Source: Gammaproteobacteria bacterium Ga0077536 (GTDB lineage Bacteria > Pseudomonadota > Gammaproteobacteria > Ga0077536). From it: 64,000 bases of DNA. Below the pieces are notes generated by a model. That model was given only the letters and a program-made list of their open reading frames with translations, made no database searches and was not told the origin of the DNA. The position numbers and the translations under genes are program-made. Position 1 is the stretch's first letter. The number at the start of each line of letters is the position of its first letter. Positions 45,476-53,378 of this stretch are shown here, piece by piece. The stretch spans positions 1 through 64,000 of the forward strand of contig LNEL01000064.1 in assembly GCA_001464935.1 (NCBI GenBank). Direction: 5' to 3'.

Positions 45476-45834
45476 CCTCCTGCTGCCGGTGCGGCCCGGC
45501 CTCTGGTCAAACTACCCGATCTGGCGCCCGACTGACGCGGCGTGTCGCTTGATCGGCACGCGCCTTCTTTATTACGATACGGCTCGTATCGATTATGCGG
45601 GTGCCGCCGACGGTGCCGGCCTGCCCCCTCGGCCGGCATGGTCGGCGGCATCGCGCGCTCAATCCCGGTTGGCCCTGAACCGAACCGCCCCCCGCGGCTA
45701 CACGGTGCCCCGCGTCCAGCATGACCTCGTCCCCCTACAGGTTTTGCGCGGCATGGCATCGCCGGTTCAGGGCACTTTTTTATTTCGTCATCTCTGCTAA
45801 TTTGGCCAGCGTGTCTCTCACATAGCCGCCTTGC
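45476..45834. promoter_or_regulatory. 359-bp divergent regulatory region with a perfect palindrome
   Basis: The region separates the PatZ-like gene (leftward) from the TetR gene (rightward). A 7+3+7 palindrome CGATACG-GCT-CGTATCG lies at 45575-45591, about 100 bp upstream of the PatZ-like start, within an A+T-rich patch. It has the size and symmetry of a TetR-family operator. No gene is present. An A+T-rich run at 45774-45803 may hold the TetR promoter. Confidence 0.5.
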
Positions 45835-46461
45835 ATGACGCTCGCGACCGCTCCCGTTCCCGCCGCCGAGAAAAGACCGTCAGGACGACCCCGTTGCCAG
45901 GTGGCGCGCAAAGCGATCCTGGAAGCGACCGTGCGCCTGCTCGAACGCATGACGCTGCAGAACCTCGCGATTGAATGCATCGCGCGCGAGGCGGGCGTCG
46001 GCAAGGCGACGATTTATCGCTGGTGGCCGAACAAGGCGGCCATCGTGATCGACGCATTCTTCGAGGAGGTCGTACCGCGCACCACCTTCGAAAAGGCGCC
46101 GACGGCTGCCGAGGCGATTCAGCGTCAGGCCGTGCGCATCATGAAAGTGCTGAACGGGCGCCAGGGCCGCATCGTCGCCCAGATCATCGCCGAGGGGCAG
46201 AACGACCCGACCGTGCTCGAGTACTTTCGCAGCATGTTCCTGCGCCAGCGGCGCGCCGCGGCCGGCGAGATCATCCAGGCCGGCATCGACAGCGGAGAGT
46301 TCCTGGCCGATCTCGACATCGAACTGGCGATCGATCTGATCTACGGTCCGATGTGGTACCGCCTGCTCGTTGGCCATCAGCCGCTGGACCGCGCCTTCGC
46401 CGAAACGCTGCCCAGACTCGCCACCGCCGCGATCAGCCGTCAGAAACACGCCACAGACTGA
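45835..46461 (+). CDS. TetR/AcrR family transcriptional regulator
   Basis: A 208-residue repressor. The N-terminal helix-turn-helix covers residues about 25-70 (ILEATVRLLERMTLQNLAIECIAREAGVGKATIYRWW). The C-terminal ligand domain is of the TetR_C_11 type (MKVLNGRQGRIVAQIIAEGQNDPTVLEYFR). It is divergent from the PatZ-like gene and adjacent to the palindrome at 45575-45591, so autoregulation or PatZ control is plausible. The outer-membrane protein gene is 142 bp downstream in the same direction. Confidence 0.9.
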   Translation: MTLATAPVPAAEKRPSGRPRCQVARKAILEATVRLLERMTLQNLAIECIAREAGVGKATIYRWWPNKAAIVIDAFFEEVVPRTTFEKAPTAAEAIQRQAVRIMKVLNGRQGRIVAQIIAEGQNDPTVLEYFRSMFLRQRRAAAGEIIQAGIDSGEFLADLDIELAIDLIYGPMWYRLLVGHQPLDRAFAETLPRLATAAISRQKHATD

Positions 46462-46603
46462 GTTTTTTCTGCGGCTTCGCTGCAACCTGCCAGCAGCCTG
46501 ATCCACGTCAATCCATTGCCGCGCTGCGGCGCCGATGATCCCATCCGAACTTTTTACACCGTGCGCCAGCCAACGGCGCCCGTATTCGCGATGGGAGACT
46601 GCA

Positions 46604-47593
46604 ATGAAGAATTCGAAAATGTGTATGCGACAGGCAATCGTGGCAGCGATGCTGACCTGCGGCGCCGGCGCAACAGTGGCGGCGGACGACGTGGCAACGC
46701 TGCAGGCGCGTCTGGCGCAGATGGAACAGCAGATGGCGGCCATGAAGGCCGAACTGGCGAAAATGCCCTCGGCCGAGCCCGTCCAGGAACAGAAGGTCCA
46801 GGACATCGAGACCCGGGTGGCGAAAGTTGAACAGGCTGCGCCGGCCGCGAAGGTCGTCGGCAATCGCGTGTTCTTCCGCGGTGGTTACACGACGATGGTT
46901 GACGATCGCTCGAACGGCGCGTTCACCGACATGAACGACGTGTCCGGCGCGATCGGGCAGATTGCCGGTGGTCTGCTGCCGTCCGTGAAGAACGGTGAAG
47001 ATGATGGTTGGTACTTTGGCGCAGGTTTCGACTTCCTGCTCTCGCGTGACACGCTGGGCCTGTTACCAGGGACTTGGGCCCTCGCTGAACTGGGACTCGA
47101 GTTTCGCAACTTGGGCAGCGAAGAAACCCACGTAGTGGGGCCAGTGGCCGAGTGTTTGCTACTCAATGGCCTTAACAATGCCGTGAACGGGGCTCCCGCA
47201 GTTCCAGGGGCCGTAAACTGCACCGGCATTCGCGGCCAGCAGAACCTGATGATGCTGACCGTCAGCGCGGCGCCGAAACTGAAGTTCAACGAAGGCGGCA
47301 AGCTGCGGCCGTGGATCATCCCGGCAGGCCTGGATCTCAACGTGATCTCGCCGCCGTCCGATTCGAGCAACTACCTCGACATCGGCGTGCAGTTCGCGGG
47401 TGGTGTGGATTACGAAGTGCTGCCCGGCATCACGCTCGGCGCCGATTTCCGCTATCACCTGTCGGCCGATCTGACCGATCCGGAATACAACGCGGCGGCC
47501 CTGACGGCGGCGCAGAACGCCGGCCTGTCGCTGAACACCGATCCGAACCTCGACACCTGGACCGCAGGCGTCACGCTCGGCATCGGCTTCTAG
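46604..47593 (+). CDS. Outer-membrane beta-barrel protein with N-terminal coiled coil
   Basis: A 329-residue protein. A signal peptide ends near residue 27 (ATVAADDV); residues 28-75 form heptads (VATLQARLAQMEQQMAAMKA) as in trimeric porins with a periplasmic coiled coil. The rest is a barrel with alternating strands ending in the aromatic terminus TLGIGF, as needed for Bam insertion. Cysteines Cys190 and Cys206 (CLLLNG, CTGIRG) could close an extracellular loop. Start at 46604 with GGGAGA upstream. Two strong hairpins follow the stop. Neither a porin family nor a substrate can be assigned. Confidence 0.78.
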   Translation: MKNSKMCMRQAIVAAMLTCGAGATVAADDVATLQARLAQMEQQMAAMKAELAKMPSAEPVQEQKVQDIETRVAKVEQAAPAAKVVGNRVFFRGGYTTMVDDRSNGAFTDMNDVSGAIGQIAGGLLPSVKNGEDDGWYFGAGFDFLLSRDTLGLLPGTWALAELGLEFRNLGSEETHVVGPVAECLLLNGLNNAVNGAPAVPGAVNCTGIRGQQNLMMLTVSAAPKLKFNEGGKLRPWIIPAGLDLNVISPPSDSSNYLDIGVQFAGGVDYEVLPGITLGADFRYHLSADLTDPEYNAAALTAAQNAGLSLNTDPNLDTWTAGVTLGIGF

Positions 47594-47603
47594 ACGGCCT
47601 CTC

Positions 47604-47630
47604 CATCGCTCCGGCCCTGCCGGAGCGATG
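47604..47630 (+). terminator. Perfect 12-bp stem after the outer-membrane protein gene
   Basis: CATCGCTCCGGC (47604-47615) pairs exactly with 47619-47630 around the 3-nt loop CCT, 10 bp past the stop codon. No U-tract follows. Confidence 0.75.
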
Positions 47631-47645
47631 CACGCGCATTGCGTG

Positions 47646-47672
47646 CCCGCGCCGCTTCCCCGGCGGCGCGGG
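47646..47672 (+). terminator. Second 10-bp stem, tandem terminator candidate
   Basis: CCCGCGCCGC (47646-47655) pairs exactly with GCGGCGCGGG (47663-47672), loop 7 nt, 15 bp after the first stem. The two together form a tandem stop. Confidence 0.6.
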
Positions 47673-47713
47673 AACTTCCGGACAAGTGCTCGCCAATCCG
47701 CTCCGGTCGCAGC

Positions 47714-47858
47714 CTGGGCTGACGCAGGAAGCCCAGCGCGTGCGCCGTTATCGGCCTCCGGACGGTACTCGCACGCGCCGCCGACCGGGGACGATGGACC
47801 GCGGCCTGGTGGGGTGGTCACAGAGACGCCCAAGCTGGGCTTCCTGCGTCAGCCCAAC
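47714..47858. repeat. Family A REP-like inverted pair, copy 3
   Basis: CTGGGCTGACGCAGGAAGCC at 47714 and the inverse TGGGCTTCCTGCGTCAGCCC ending at 47855 mirror the pair at 26628-26780, including the shared spacer pieces. It is preceded by the end module (GCTCGCCAATCCGCTCCGGT) and joined at 47859 to a family B pair. Together they occupy most of the 532-bp gap 47594-48125. Confidence 0.8.
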
Positions 47859-47991
47859 GGCCATGAGGGACATGCCTCACGCGGCCTCATCAAAACTCGA
47901 GGTAGCCCGGGTGCAACGCAGTGGAACCCGGGATCTGCAGAGTCTGACAGGCCGCTCCCGGGTTCCGCGCTGCGCGCTCCGCCCGGGCTAC
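47859..47991. repeat. Family B REP-like pair, copy 3 (diverged)
   Basis: GGCCATGAGGGACATGCCTC begins the linker that also joins copies 1 and 2. TAGCCCGGGTGCAACGCAGT at 47903 and the inverse GCGCTCCGCCCGGGCTAC ending at 47991 form the pair. The remainder to 48125 contains only a short match to the end module (GATATTTGCGCGCAGCCATC, near 48072) and the presumed promoter of the next gene. Confidence 0.75.
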
Positions 47992-48125
47992 ACGAGCGGG
48001 CCGGATATGCATTTTCGCAGCCACCTCCACGATGAATACAGGCTCAGGTCCGAGTGCGTTGCCAGTGATGGATATTTGCGCGCAGCCATCTAGACTGCGG
48101 CGACACCCGCCACCGGAGTGACCCG

Positions 48126-48518
48126 ATGACCGCCCGAACCCAGCAGCTCAAGCACCTCGCCGACACCTTCACGGCCACGTTCAACGCGCACGATCTCGAC
48201 GCGACGATGGCCTTCTTCGCCGATGACGCCGTTTACGAGGAAATGCACGGTCCGATCCGCGAAGGCAGGCCCGCCATCCGCAAGGCCTTCGAGGCGCTGT
48301 TTTCACAGCGCTTCGGCACGATGCGCTTCGACGAGGAAGACACCTTCGTCGACGCCGACGCCGGCAAGGTCATGACGAGCTGGACCCTGCATCTCTCTTC
48401 GCTCGACGGCAAGCCGATGAAGCTGCGCGGCCTCGACCTGCTGTGGTTCGACGGCGACCGTCTCGTGCGCAAGCTGACCTATTGCAAGGCGCGGGAGCCG
48501 CGCTACGTCGAGGCGTGA
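48126..48518 (+). CDS. NTF2-like/SnoaL-like domain protein
   Basis: A 130-residue protein of the SnoaL/DUF4440 superfamily (FTATFNAHDLDATMAFFADDAVYEEMHGPIREGRPAIRKAF..GKVMTSWTLHLSS). The cone-shaped fold binds small hydrophobic ligands, and members act as isomerases, hydrolases or ligand binders. Catalytic Asp/His of ketosteroid isomerase are not obvious. The ATG at 48126 has CGGAGTG upstream. It has no operon partner; family C repeat follows. Confidence 0.82.
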   Translation: MTARTQQLKHLADTFTATFNAHDLDATMAFFADDAVYEEMHGPIREGRPAIRKAFEALFSQRFGTMRFDEEDTFVDADAGKVMTSWTLHLSSLDGKPMKLRGLDLLWFDGDRLVRKLTYCKAREPRYVEA

Positions 48519-48542
48519 ACGCGGTGCCTGGTGAGGGCTGTT

Positions 48543-48679
48543 GAATTCGGCCACCGAGAACACCGAGGCTTTGGAGAGGGGACGGTGCCGGTCGCGATGC
48601 ACTGCCCCCAGGCAAAGCGGCATCGGTGCTGATGTGGACTCCTTCCTTTTTCCTTCTCTGTGTTCTCGGTGGCAAATTC
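48543..48679. repeat. Family C palindromic repeat, copy 3
   Basis: GAATTCGGCCACCGAGAACA (48543) and the inverse TGTGTTCTCGGTGGCAAATTC (ending about 48679) form imperfect terminal arms around about 95 bp. The 48519-48709 gap contains nothing else. Confidence 0.65.
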
Positions 48680-48709
48680 GGTCCCGGGGGAGCGGCACGG
48701 CGCCGCTCG

Positions 48710-49462
48710 TCAGCCGGGCATATAGACGCCGCCGTTCACGTGCAGCGTCTGCCCGGTGACGTAGGACGAGTCTTCCGACAGCAGAAACGCGACGACGCCG
48801 GCGATTTCGGCCGGGGTGCCGCTGCGTTTCATCGGCGTGCGCTCCTTCATCGCCTCGGCTTCGGCGTCCGGCAGTACGCCGCTGAGGCGTTCGTGCCAGA
48901 TGAGGCCGGGTGCGATCACATTGCAGGTCACGCCGAAGGGCGCGAGGTCTTTGGCGATCGAATGCGTGTAGCCGACGATGCCGGCCTTCGCGGCCGCGTA
49001 CGGCGCCTGGCCGGGGCCCGGATCGTAAGCGTAGAGCGACGCGAAGTTCACGATACGTCCGAAGCCTGCCCTGCGCATCGGTTCGCAGAACGCGCGTGTC
49101 AGCAGGAAGGTGCCGTGCACGTTGACGCGCAGGATGATGTCGAAGGTCCTCAACGCCATGCCCCACGGCGCACCGGCGCCGGCGACGCCCGCGTTGTTGA
49201 CGAGAAAGGCGACATGTCGCTGCCGCGCGTCGAGCTGCGCGCGCAGCGCGTCGACCTCGGCTTCCTTCGTGATGTCGAGGGCTGCGGTGCGGATGCGTGC
49301 GCGTTGTTCGGCGCTGAACTGCGCGAGCCAGGGCGCGGCGTCGTCGCCCCGGCGGTCGGTGGCGAGCACGTCGGCGCCGTCGCGGCTGAGGCGATCGACG
49401 ATTGCCGTGCCGAGCCCGCCGAAGGCGCCGGTGACGAGCACCAGCCCGCGCTCGAAGGCCAT
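48710..49462 (-). CDS. SDR family oxidoreductase
   Basis: A 250-residue classical short-chain dehydrogenase. The NAD(P)-binding motif is LVTGAFGGLGTAI (residues about 9-21), with an NNAGVAG segment. The active site is Ser plus Tyr-x3-Lys as in YAAAKAGIVGYTHSIAKDL, and the C-terminal NGGVYMPG closes the fold. The start follows the acyl-CoA dehydrogenase stop by one base (TGAGATG), so both are translated from one leftward message. An oxidation of a hydroxyacyl-CoA or alcohol in the same pathway is the natural reading. Confidence 0.92.
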   Translation of the reverse strand: MAFERGLVLVTGAFGGLGTAIVDRLSRDGADVLATDRRGDDAAPWLAQFSAEQRARIRTAALDITKEAEVDALRAQLDARQRHVAFLVNNAGVAGAGAPWGMALRTFDIILRVNVHGTFLLTRAFCEPMRRAGFGRIVNFASLYAYDPGPGQAPYAAAKAGIVGYTHSIAKDLAPFGVTCNVIAPGLIWHERLSGVLPDAEAEAMKERTPMKRSGTPAEIAGVVAFLLSEDSSYVTGQTLHVNGGVYMPG

Positions 49463-49463
49463 C

Positions 49464-50630
49464 TCAGTAGGACTTCGGCAGGCCGAGTTCGCGTTCGGCG
49501 ATGTAGTTCAGGATCATCTCGCGGCTGACCGGCGCGATGCGCGGAATCAGCATTTCGCGGAAGTAGCGCTCCACGTGATACTCCTTCGCATAGCCCATGC
49601 CGCCGTGCGTGAGGACCGCGGTTTCGCACGCGCGGAAGCCGGCTTCCGCGGCGAGATACTTCGCCGCGTTTGCGAACGAACCGCACTCGAGACCCTGGTC
49701 GTACATCGCGGCTGCCTTGTAGGTCATCAGGTCGGCGGCTTCGAGTTCGGCCCAGTTGCGCGCGAGCGGATGCTGGATGGCCTGGTTCTGGCCAATCGGG
49801 CGACCGAATACGACGCGTTCCTTCGCATAGTTCGCCGCGCGTTTCAGCGCGGCGCGGCCGAGGCCGACGGCTTCGCCGGCGATCAGGATGCGTTCGGGGT
49901 TCAGGCCGTGCAGGATGTACTTGAAACCCTTGCCTTCCTCGCCGATCAGGTCCTCCTTCGGCACCGGCATGCCGTCGTAGAACACTGCATTAGAATCGAC
50001 CGCCTTGCGGCCCATCTTCGGAATTTCGCGGACTTCGGCGTAACGTTTGTCGAGATTGGTGTAGAACAGGCTGAGCCCTTCGGTCTTTTTCCTGCACTGG
50101 TCCTTCGGCGTGGTGCGCGCGAGCAGGAGCACCTTGTTCGCGCGCTGCGCCATCGAGGTCCAGTGCTTCGCGCCGTGGATCACGTAGCCCGTCGCGGTGC
50201 GTTCGGCGCGGGTATCGAGCTGGGTGGTGTCGAGGCCGGCGTTCGGCTCGGTGACGCCGAAACAGGCCTTGTCCTCGCCGCGAATCAGCGGCGGCAGCAT
50301 GCGCTGCTTCTGCTCTTCAGTGCCGAACACGACGACCGGGTTCAGGCCGAAAATGTTCAGGTGCAGCGCGGACGCGCCGGACAGGCCCGCGCCTGACTCG
50401 GCAATCGCCTGCATCATCAGCGTGCCTTCGGTGATGCCGAGACCCGACCCGCCATAAGCTTCCGGCATCGCGATGCCCAGCCAGCCGCCGGCGACGACTT
50501 CGGCGACGAATTCTTCGGGAAAGTGCCCTTCGGTATCGCAGTGGAGCCAGTAATCGGCATCGAAATTGGTGCACAGGCGGTTGATTGCATCGCGTATCGC
50601 GAGCTGGTCTTCACTCAGCTGGAAATCCAT
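49464..50630 (-). CDS. Acyl-CoA dehydrogenase 2
   Basis: A 388-residue acyl-CoA dehydrogenase-fold protein, start at 50630 (MDFQLSEDQLAIRD); the extension upstream is unconserved and overlaps the divergent aminotransferase. FAD-contact CFGVTEPNAGLDTTQL is clear. The C-terminus HGGMGYAKEYHVERYFREML..ISREMILNYIAERELG lacks the usual E-G-T/S tripeptide, which places it in a distinct subfamily of uncertain substrate. It forms a two-gene unit with the SDR downstream. Confidence 0.88.
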   Translation of the reverse strand: MDFQLSEDQLAIRDAINRLCTNFDADYWLHCDTEGHFPEEFVAEVVAGGWLGIAMPEAYGGSGLGITEGTLMMQAIAESGAGLSGASALHLNIFGLNPVVVFGTEEQKQRMLPPLIRGEDKACFGVTEPNAGLDTTQLDTRAERTATGYVIHGAKHWTSMAQRANKVLLLARTTPKDQCRKKTEGLSLFYTNLDKRYAEVREIPKMGRKAVDSNAVFYDGMPVPKEDLIGEEGKGFKYILHGLNPERILIAGEAVGLGRAALKRAANYAKERVVFGRPIGQNQAIQHPLARNWAELEAADLMTYKAAAMYDQGLECGSFANAAKYLAAEAGFRACETAVLTHGGMGYAKEYHVERYFREMLIPRIAPVSREMILNYIAERELGLPKSY

Positions 50631-50781
50631 CGGGGCTACCTCGGGGTCGGAAGGAGAATGCGGCGAACTGCCGGACCGTACGCGGCTGTGCTTCGCACTG
50701 TCAAGGCGCGCCCGGGCGTCTCGCCAGAACCCTGCGAAAGGGTGAGAATTCACCGTCGCATTTTGCGACGCGGAGACCGGC

Positions 50782-51678
50782 ATGAGCGAAGATTTCAGCA
50801 GCGGTTGCGCCTTTGTCGACGGCGCCTACGTCCCGATCGGCGAGGCGCGCATCCCGCTGCTCGACATGGGCTTCTCGCGCTCGGACTGCACCTACGACGT
50901 CGTCGCCGTGTGGGAGGGCGGTTTCTTCCGTCTCGACGAACACCTCGACCGCTTCGCGCGCAGCTGTGACTGCCTGCAGCTCTCCGCGCCGGGCCGCGAG
51001 GAGATCCGCGACATCGTGTTCGGCTGCGTGCGGCGCAGCGGGCTGCGCGAAGCCTATGTCGAAATCATCGCGACGCGCGGCGTGCCGCGCGCCGGCCAAC
51101 GGGATCCACGCCTGATCACGAACCGCTTCTACGCCTATGCGATTCCCTACGTCTGGATTGCGAATCCGGCGCAACAGGAGCGCGGGCTCAACCTCGTTGT
51201 CGCGCGCGCGGTCGAACGCATTTCACCGCGGGCGGTGGATCCGACGGTCAAGAACTTCCACTGGGGTGATCTCGTGCGCGGCGTGTTCGAGGCCTATGAG
51301 CGCGACGCCGACACGGTGGTGCTGCTCGACCACGAAGGCCATGTCACCGAGGGCCCCGGGTTCAATCTCTTCGCCTACTGCCGCGGCACGCTGCTGACGC
51401 CGGCCGAGGGCGTGCTGCACGGCATCACCCGCCAGACCGTGCTCGACCTCGCCGCACGAGAGCGACTGCCGTGCCGGGTGCTGCGCTTCGATGAATCACT
51501 GCTGCGGGATGCCGACGAGATCTTCCTGACCAGCACCGCGGGCGGCGTGATGCCCGTGGTCAGGCTCGACGGCGAACCGGTCGGCGACGGGACGCCGGGG
51601 CCACTGACCAGCCAGTTGCGTGCACTTTATTGGGACGCGCACCGCGCCGGCCCCTGGGTTACCCGGGTCGATTATTGA
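50782..51678 (+). CDS. Class IV aminotransferase (D-amino-acid/branched-chain type)
   Basis: A 298-residue fold-type IV PLP enzyme. The catalytic lysine is Lys157 (DPTVKNFHWGD), the cofactor glutamate is in VTEGPGFNLF, and the TSTAGGVMPV phosphate loop is intact. It has ArgArg/Gly features (EIIATRGVPRAG) seen in transaminases active on (R)-amines and D-amino acids as well as BCATs. Amino donor unknown. It is transcribed divergently from the acyl-CoA dehydrogenase 2 gene and is followed 98 bp later by the TPS operon. Confidence 0.9.
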   Translation: MSEDFSSGCAFVDGAYVPIGEARIPLLDMGFSRSDCTYDVVAVWEGGFFRLDEHLDRFARSCDCLQLSAPGREEIRDIVFGCVRRSGLREAYVEIIATRGVPRAGQRDPRLITNRFYAYAIPYVWIANPAQQERGLNLVVARAVERISPRAVDPTVKNFHWGDLVRGVFEAYERDADTVVLLDHEGHVTEGPGFNLFAYCRGTLLTPAEGVLHGITRQTVLDLAARERLPCRVLRFDESLLRDADEIFLTSTAGGVMPVVRLDGEPVGDGTPGPLTSQLRALYWDAHRAGPWVTRVDY

Positions 51679-51776
51679 GCGCTGGACTTTGTTTAACGAA
51701 TTCAGGTGACTCACCGATGTTTTTCGGCGGCGGCTTAGGTTAGAGTCGCATCAATAATAAAGGGGAGGCGGGGAAC

Positions 51777-53378
51777 GTGCGGGCAGCGTTCGTCCCATTA
51801 CTGCTGGCGCTGGGCGGCACGGCCGCGGCGCAGGGCGCAAGCGCCGAGGCGCCGCCGCCGATCACGCTCAAAGTCGAGCGCTTCGAAGTGATTGGCGAGA
51901 ATCCACTCAGCGCACCTGTCACCGAACAGGCGCTGCAGCCGTTTGTCGGCGAATATGCCGAACTCGCGGGCCTGATGGCGGCCGTCGACGCGCTCGAGCA
52001 GGCGCTGAAGGTCGCCGGCCACCCGTTCCATCGCGTCAGCATTGCGCCAACGCCCGAAGGGGCGCCAGCGACGACCGTCGTGCTGAAAGTGCTGAGCTTT
52101 GGCCTCGGCCAGGTCACGGTGCGCGGCAACCAGTTCTTCTCAGACCAGTCGGTGCGCAACAGTCTGCCGGTGCTGACGGCCGGCACGGTGCCGGCGACGC
52201 GTGAACTCTCGCGCCAGCTCGCCGTCGCGAACCAGCACCCGCGCAAGCGCGTCGGGGTGAATTACCGCACGAGCCAGGAACCCGACAAGCTCGACGCCGT
52301 CGTCAATGTCGACGACCAGCGGCCGTGGAGCCTGTTCGCGAACCTGAACAACATCGGCAATGACGAAACCGGCAATTCGCGGCTGCTGTTCGGCGGCCAG
52401 CACGCGAACATCACCGGCCATGACGACATTGCGACCGCCTCGCTCACCCTGTCGCCGGACAACGCGGACGACGTCTTCCAGTTCGGCGCGTTCTACCAGT
52501 TGCCGGTGTACGCGCTGCACGGCTGGCTGACGGCGTTCTACGTGAAGTCGGATGTCGACGTCGGCGCCGTGCAGGATTTCTTCGACGTCAGCGGCTCGGG
52601 CCATTTCACCGGCCTCAATTTCAAGCACCAGCTGCTCGGTTTTGCCGGCCTGCCGGCCTATCGGCATGCGGTGACGCTGGGGGTGCAGGACCGCCTGTTC
52701 GACACCGCCATCAGCAATGCCGCGACCGGCAACTTCATCGCCGGCATCAGCACCAAGGTGCGCAGCCGGCCGGTCAATCTGCGCTATGACGGTGGCTATC
52801 TGTGGCAGAAGACGCGCACCAGCGTCGATTTCTTCATCGACTACGCCCACAACCTCGATTTCGGTGGCCATACCGACGAGGACGCGTATGCGCGTGTGCG
52901 GCGTACGGCCGATCCGAAGTGGAAGCTCGTGCGCTTCGGCGCGCTGGCGACGCAACAGCTGCCACGCGGCTTCTCCGGCGTGCTGCGCGCCAACGGCCAG
53001 TTCACGCGTGACCCGCTGATTCCGGGCGAGCAGCTCGGCATCGGTGGCGAGCGCAGCGTGCGCGGCTTCGAGGAGCGCACGATCGCCGCCGACCAGGGCC
53101 TGTTCGCGAATCTCGAGCTGTGGACGCCGCCGATCGCCCGTCTGTACGACGTACGGCTGCTGGGCTTTCTCGATGCAGGCTACAAGAAGCTCAATGATCC
53201 GGTGGCGGGGCAGCGCGAGGACGACACGATTTCCAGTATCGGCGTCGGCGCGCGCTGGCAGTGGCAGAGGCAACTACAGGTCGCGCTGGACTACGGTCAA
53301 CCGATTGCCGGTGGTGATGGCGAAGCGAGCGACCGAGGCAATTCGAAATGGCACGTCAGTCTGTCCTACCGCTATTGA
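51777..53378 (+). CDS. Two-partner secretion outer-membrane transporter (TpsB/ShlB/FhaC family)
   Basis: A 533-residue Omp85-superfamily transporter. The signal peptide covers residues 1-20 (ALGGTAAAQG); POTRA-like domains occupy about 25-190 (ITLKVERFEVIGENPLSAPV; LGQVTVRGNQFFSDQSVRN). The 16-strand barrel follows with the conserved VRGF motif near residue 428 in loop 6 (GERSVRGFEERT) and a final aromatic strand HVSLSYRY. It exports the TpsA protein encoded downstream. GTG start with GGGGAGG upstream. The FecR gene begins inside its 3' end (31-bp overlap). Confidence 0.93.
   Translation: MRAAFVPLLLALGGTAAAQGASAEAPPPITLKVERFEVIGENPLSAPVTEQALQPFVGEYAELAGLMAAVDALEQALKVAGHPFHRVSIAPTPEGAPATTVVLKVLSFGLGQVTVRGNQFFSDQSVRNSLPVLTAGTVPATRELSRQLAVANQHPRKRVGVNYRTSQEPDKLDAVVNVDDQRPWSLFANLNNIGNDETGNSRLLFGGQHANITGHDDIATASLTLSPDNADDVFQFGAFYQLPVYALHGWLTAFYVKSDVDVGAVQDFFDVSGSGHFTGLNFKHQLLGFAGLPAYRHAVTLGVQDRLFDTAISNAATGNFIAGISTKVRSRPVNLRYDGGYLWQKTRTSVDFFIDYAHNLDFGGHTDEDAYARVRRTADPKWKLVRFGALATQQLPRGFSGVLRANGQFTRDPLIPGEQLGIGGERSVRGFEERTIAADQGLFANLELWTPPIARLYDVRLLGFLDAGYKKLNDPVAGQREDDTISSIGVGARWQWQRQLQVALDYGQPIAGGDGEASDRGNSKWHVSLSYRY

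Noticed and set aside
50782-51678. Class IV aminotransferase and ilvE (61769-62854) as a recent duplicate pair
   Set aside because: They differ in length, motifs around the lysine and N-terminal architecture. They belong to separate branches of the fold.
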